DNA from: Rhodospirillales bacterium
GTDB taxonomy: Bacteria > Pseudomonadota > Alphaproteobacteria > Rhodospirillales > Defluviicoccaceae
Reading direction: 5' to 3'
Assembly: GCA_030622775.1 (NCBI GenBank)
Contig: JAUXFS010000099.1
Span: 1-6,843, forward strand
Length of the DNA: 6,843 bases
The number at the start of each line of letters is the position of its first letter. Position 1 is the stretch's first letter. The notes beneath the pieces are model-generated. The model had not been told where the DNA came from and ran no database searches. It saw nothing but the letters and a program-made list of their open reading frames with translations. Shown piece by piece: positions 6,617-6,843 of the stretch. The position numbers were made by a program, and so were the translations under genes.

Positions 6617-6645
6617 ATTAAGGCGTGTTTATTTTCTACCCTCAA
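6617..6645 (-). promoter_or_regulatory. Possible sigma-70-type promoter for the takP-like gene
   Basis: On the minus strand TTGAGG (6645-6640) and CTTAAT (6622-6617) each match four of six consensus bases and are 17 bases apart. The surrounding stretch is notably AT-richer than the rest of the window. It sits about 30 bases before the takP ATG and leaves room for the GGGAG ribosome binding site. I see no convincing terminator after the upstream binding protein gene, so read-through from it is also possible. Confidence 0.35.
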
Positions 6646-6717
6646 CCTTCACCCGTCGATCATGCGGCAGTTTCAGCCATTCTTCAACAAGTTGGCCGCG
6701 CCGTGACGGAACGGTCT

Positions 6718-6843
6718 TCAAGGAGTGTACTTGAACGGCAGAAGACGGGCGTGGAGATAGGCGTACGCGGACAATTTCGACCAGGCGATCGCCTTGCGTC
6801 GAACATCGACAAACGCGGTATAGATTTTCGCCGCCAGCGGGTC
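6718..6843 (-). CDS. 3' end of a second TakP-like TRAP substrate-binding protein (partial)
   Basis: Reading the minus strand from the window edge, 41 codons end in TGA at 6720-6718. The peptide begins DPLAAKIYTAFVDVRRKAIA and ends LLPFKYTP. It aligns without gaps to residues 326-366 of the neighbouring TakP-like protein with 16 of 41 identities, including DPL, the RxxAI and W core, and the closing AR-x-LPF-x-Y. This is therefore the C-terminus of a related TRAP binding protein rather than a copy of the same gene. It lies 131 bases upstream of the takP-like gene in the same direction. Whether it shares the DctQM permease here, and whether the gene is intact, cannot be seen from this window. 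Confidence 0.8.
   Translation of the reverse strand, partial: DPLAAKIYTAFVDVRRKAIAWSKLSAYAYLHARLLPFKYTP

Overview
This is a GC-rich window (roughly 60-65% G+C by eye) of ordinary bacterial chromosome, most likely from an alphaproteobacterium. The evidence is the ParC ending (a GFPLANRF-type tail), a TakP-type TRAP binding protein with a Tat signal, and a small cytochrome c beside what looks like the tail of a sulfite oxidase-family gene. I cannot name genus or species.

Layout, left to right. Bases 1-43 hold the last 13 codons of a plus-strand gene whose ending resembles the C-terminus of sulfite oxidase-family molybdoenzymes. Six bases later starts an exported 190-residue cytochrome with two CxxCH haem sites in two copies of one domain, offset by exactly 74 residues. 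After a 113-base gap with a plausible promoter comes parC, encoding topoisomerase IV subunit A (start chosen at 736). A 198-base gap follows, containing a 27-codon ORF with a strong ribosome binding site. That ORF is in frame with the next gene and separated from it by a TAA. Then come the two membrane subunits of a TRAP transporter, dctQ-type (3163-3717) and dctM-type (3714-5372), overlapping by ATGA.

On the minus strand, facing these genes, is the periplasmic binding protein gene (takP-like, 5474-6586). It meets dctM across a 101-base gap that contains a strong terminator hairpin. At the right edge, also on the minus strand, the last 41 codons of a second TakP-like binding protein are visible (6718-6843), so two related binding protein genes lie in tandem.

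Functionally, the right half is a TRAP uptake module. TakP captures a 2-oxo or hydroxy acid in the periplasm, and DctQ/DctM move it inward driven by an ion gradient (substrate inferred from family). The left edge looks like a periplasmic sulfite-oxidising pair, an enzyme plus a cytochrome electron acceptor. parC is a housekeeping gene between them with no obvious functional link. I found no mobile element, CRISPR array, tRNA or rRNA. The points most worth a second look are the duplicated cytochrome, the interrupted reading frame ahead of dctQ, the second takP copy and the enlarged DctM.
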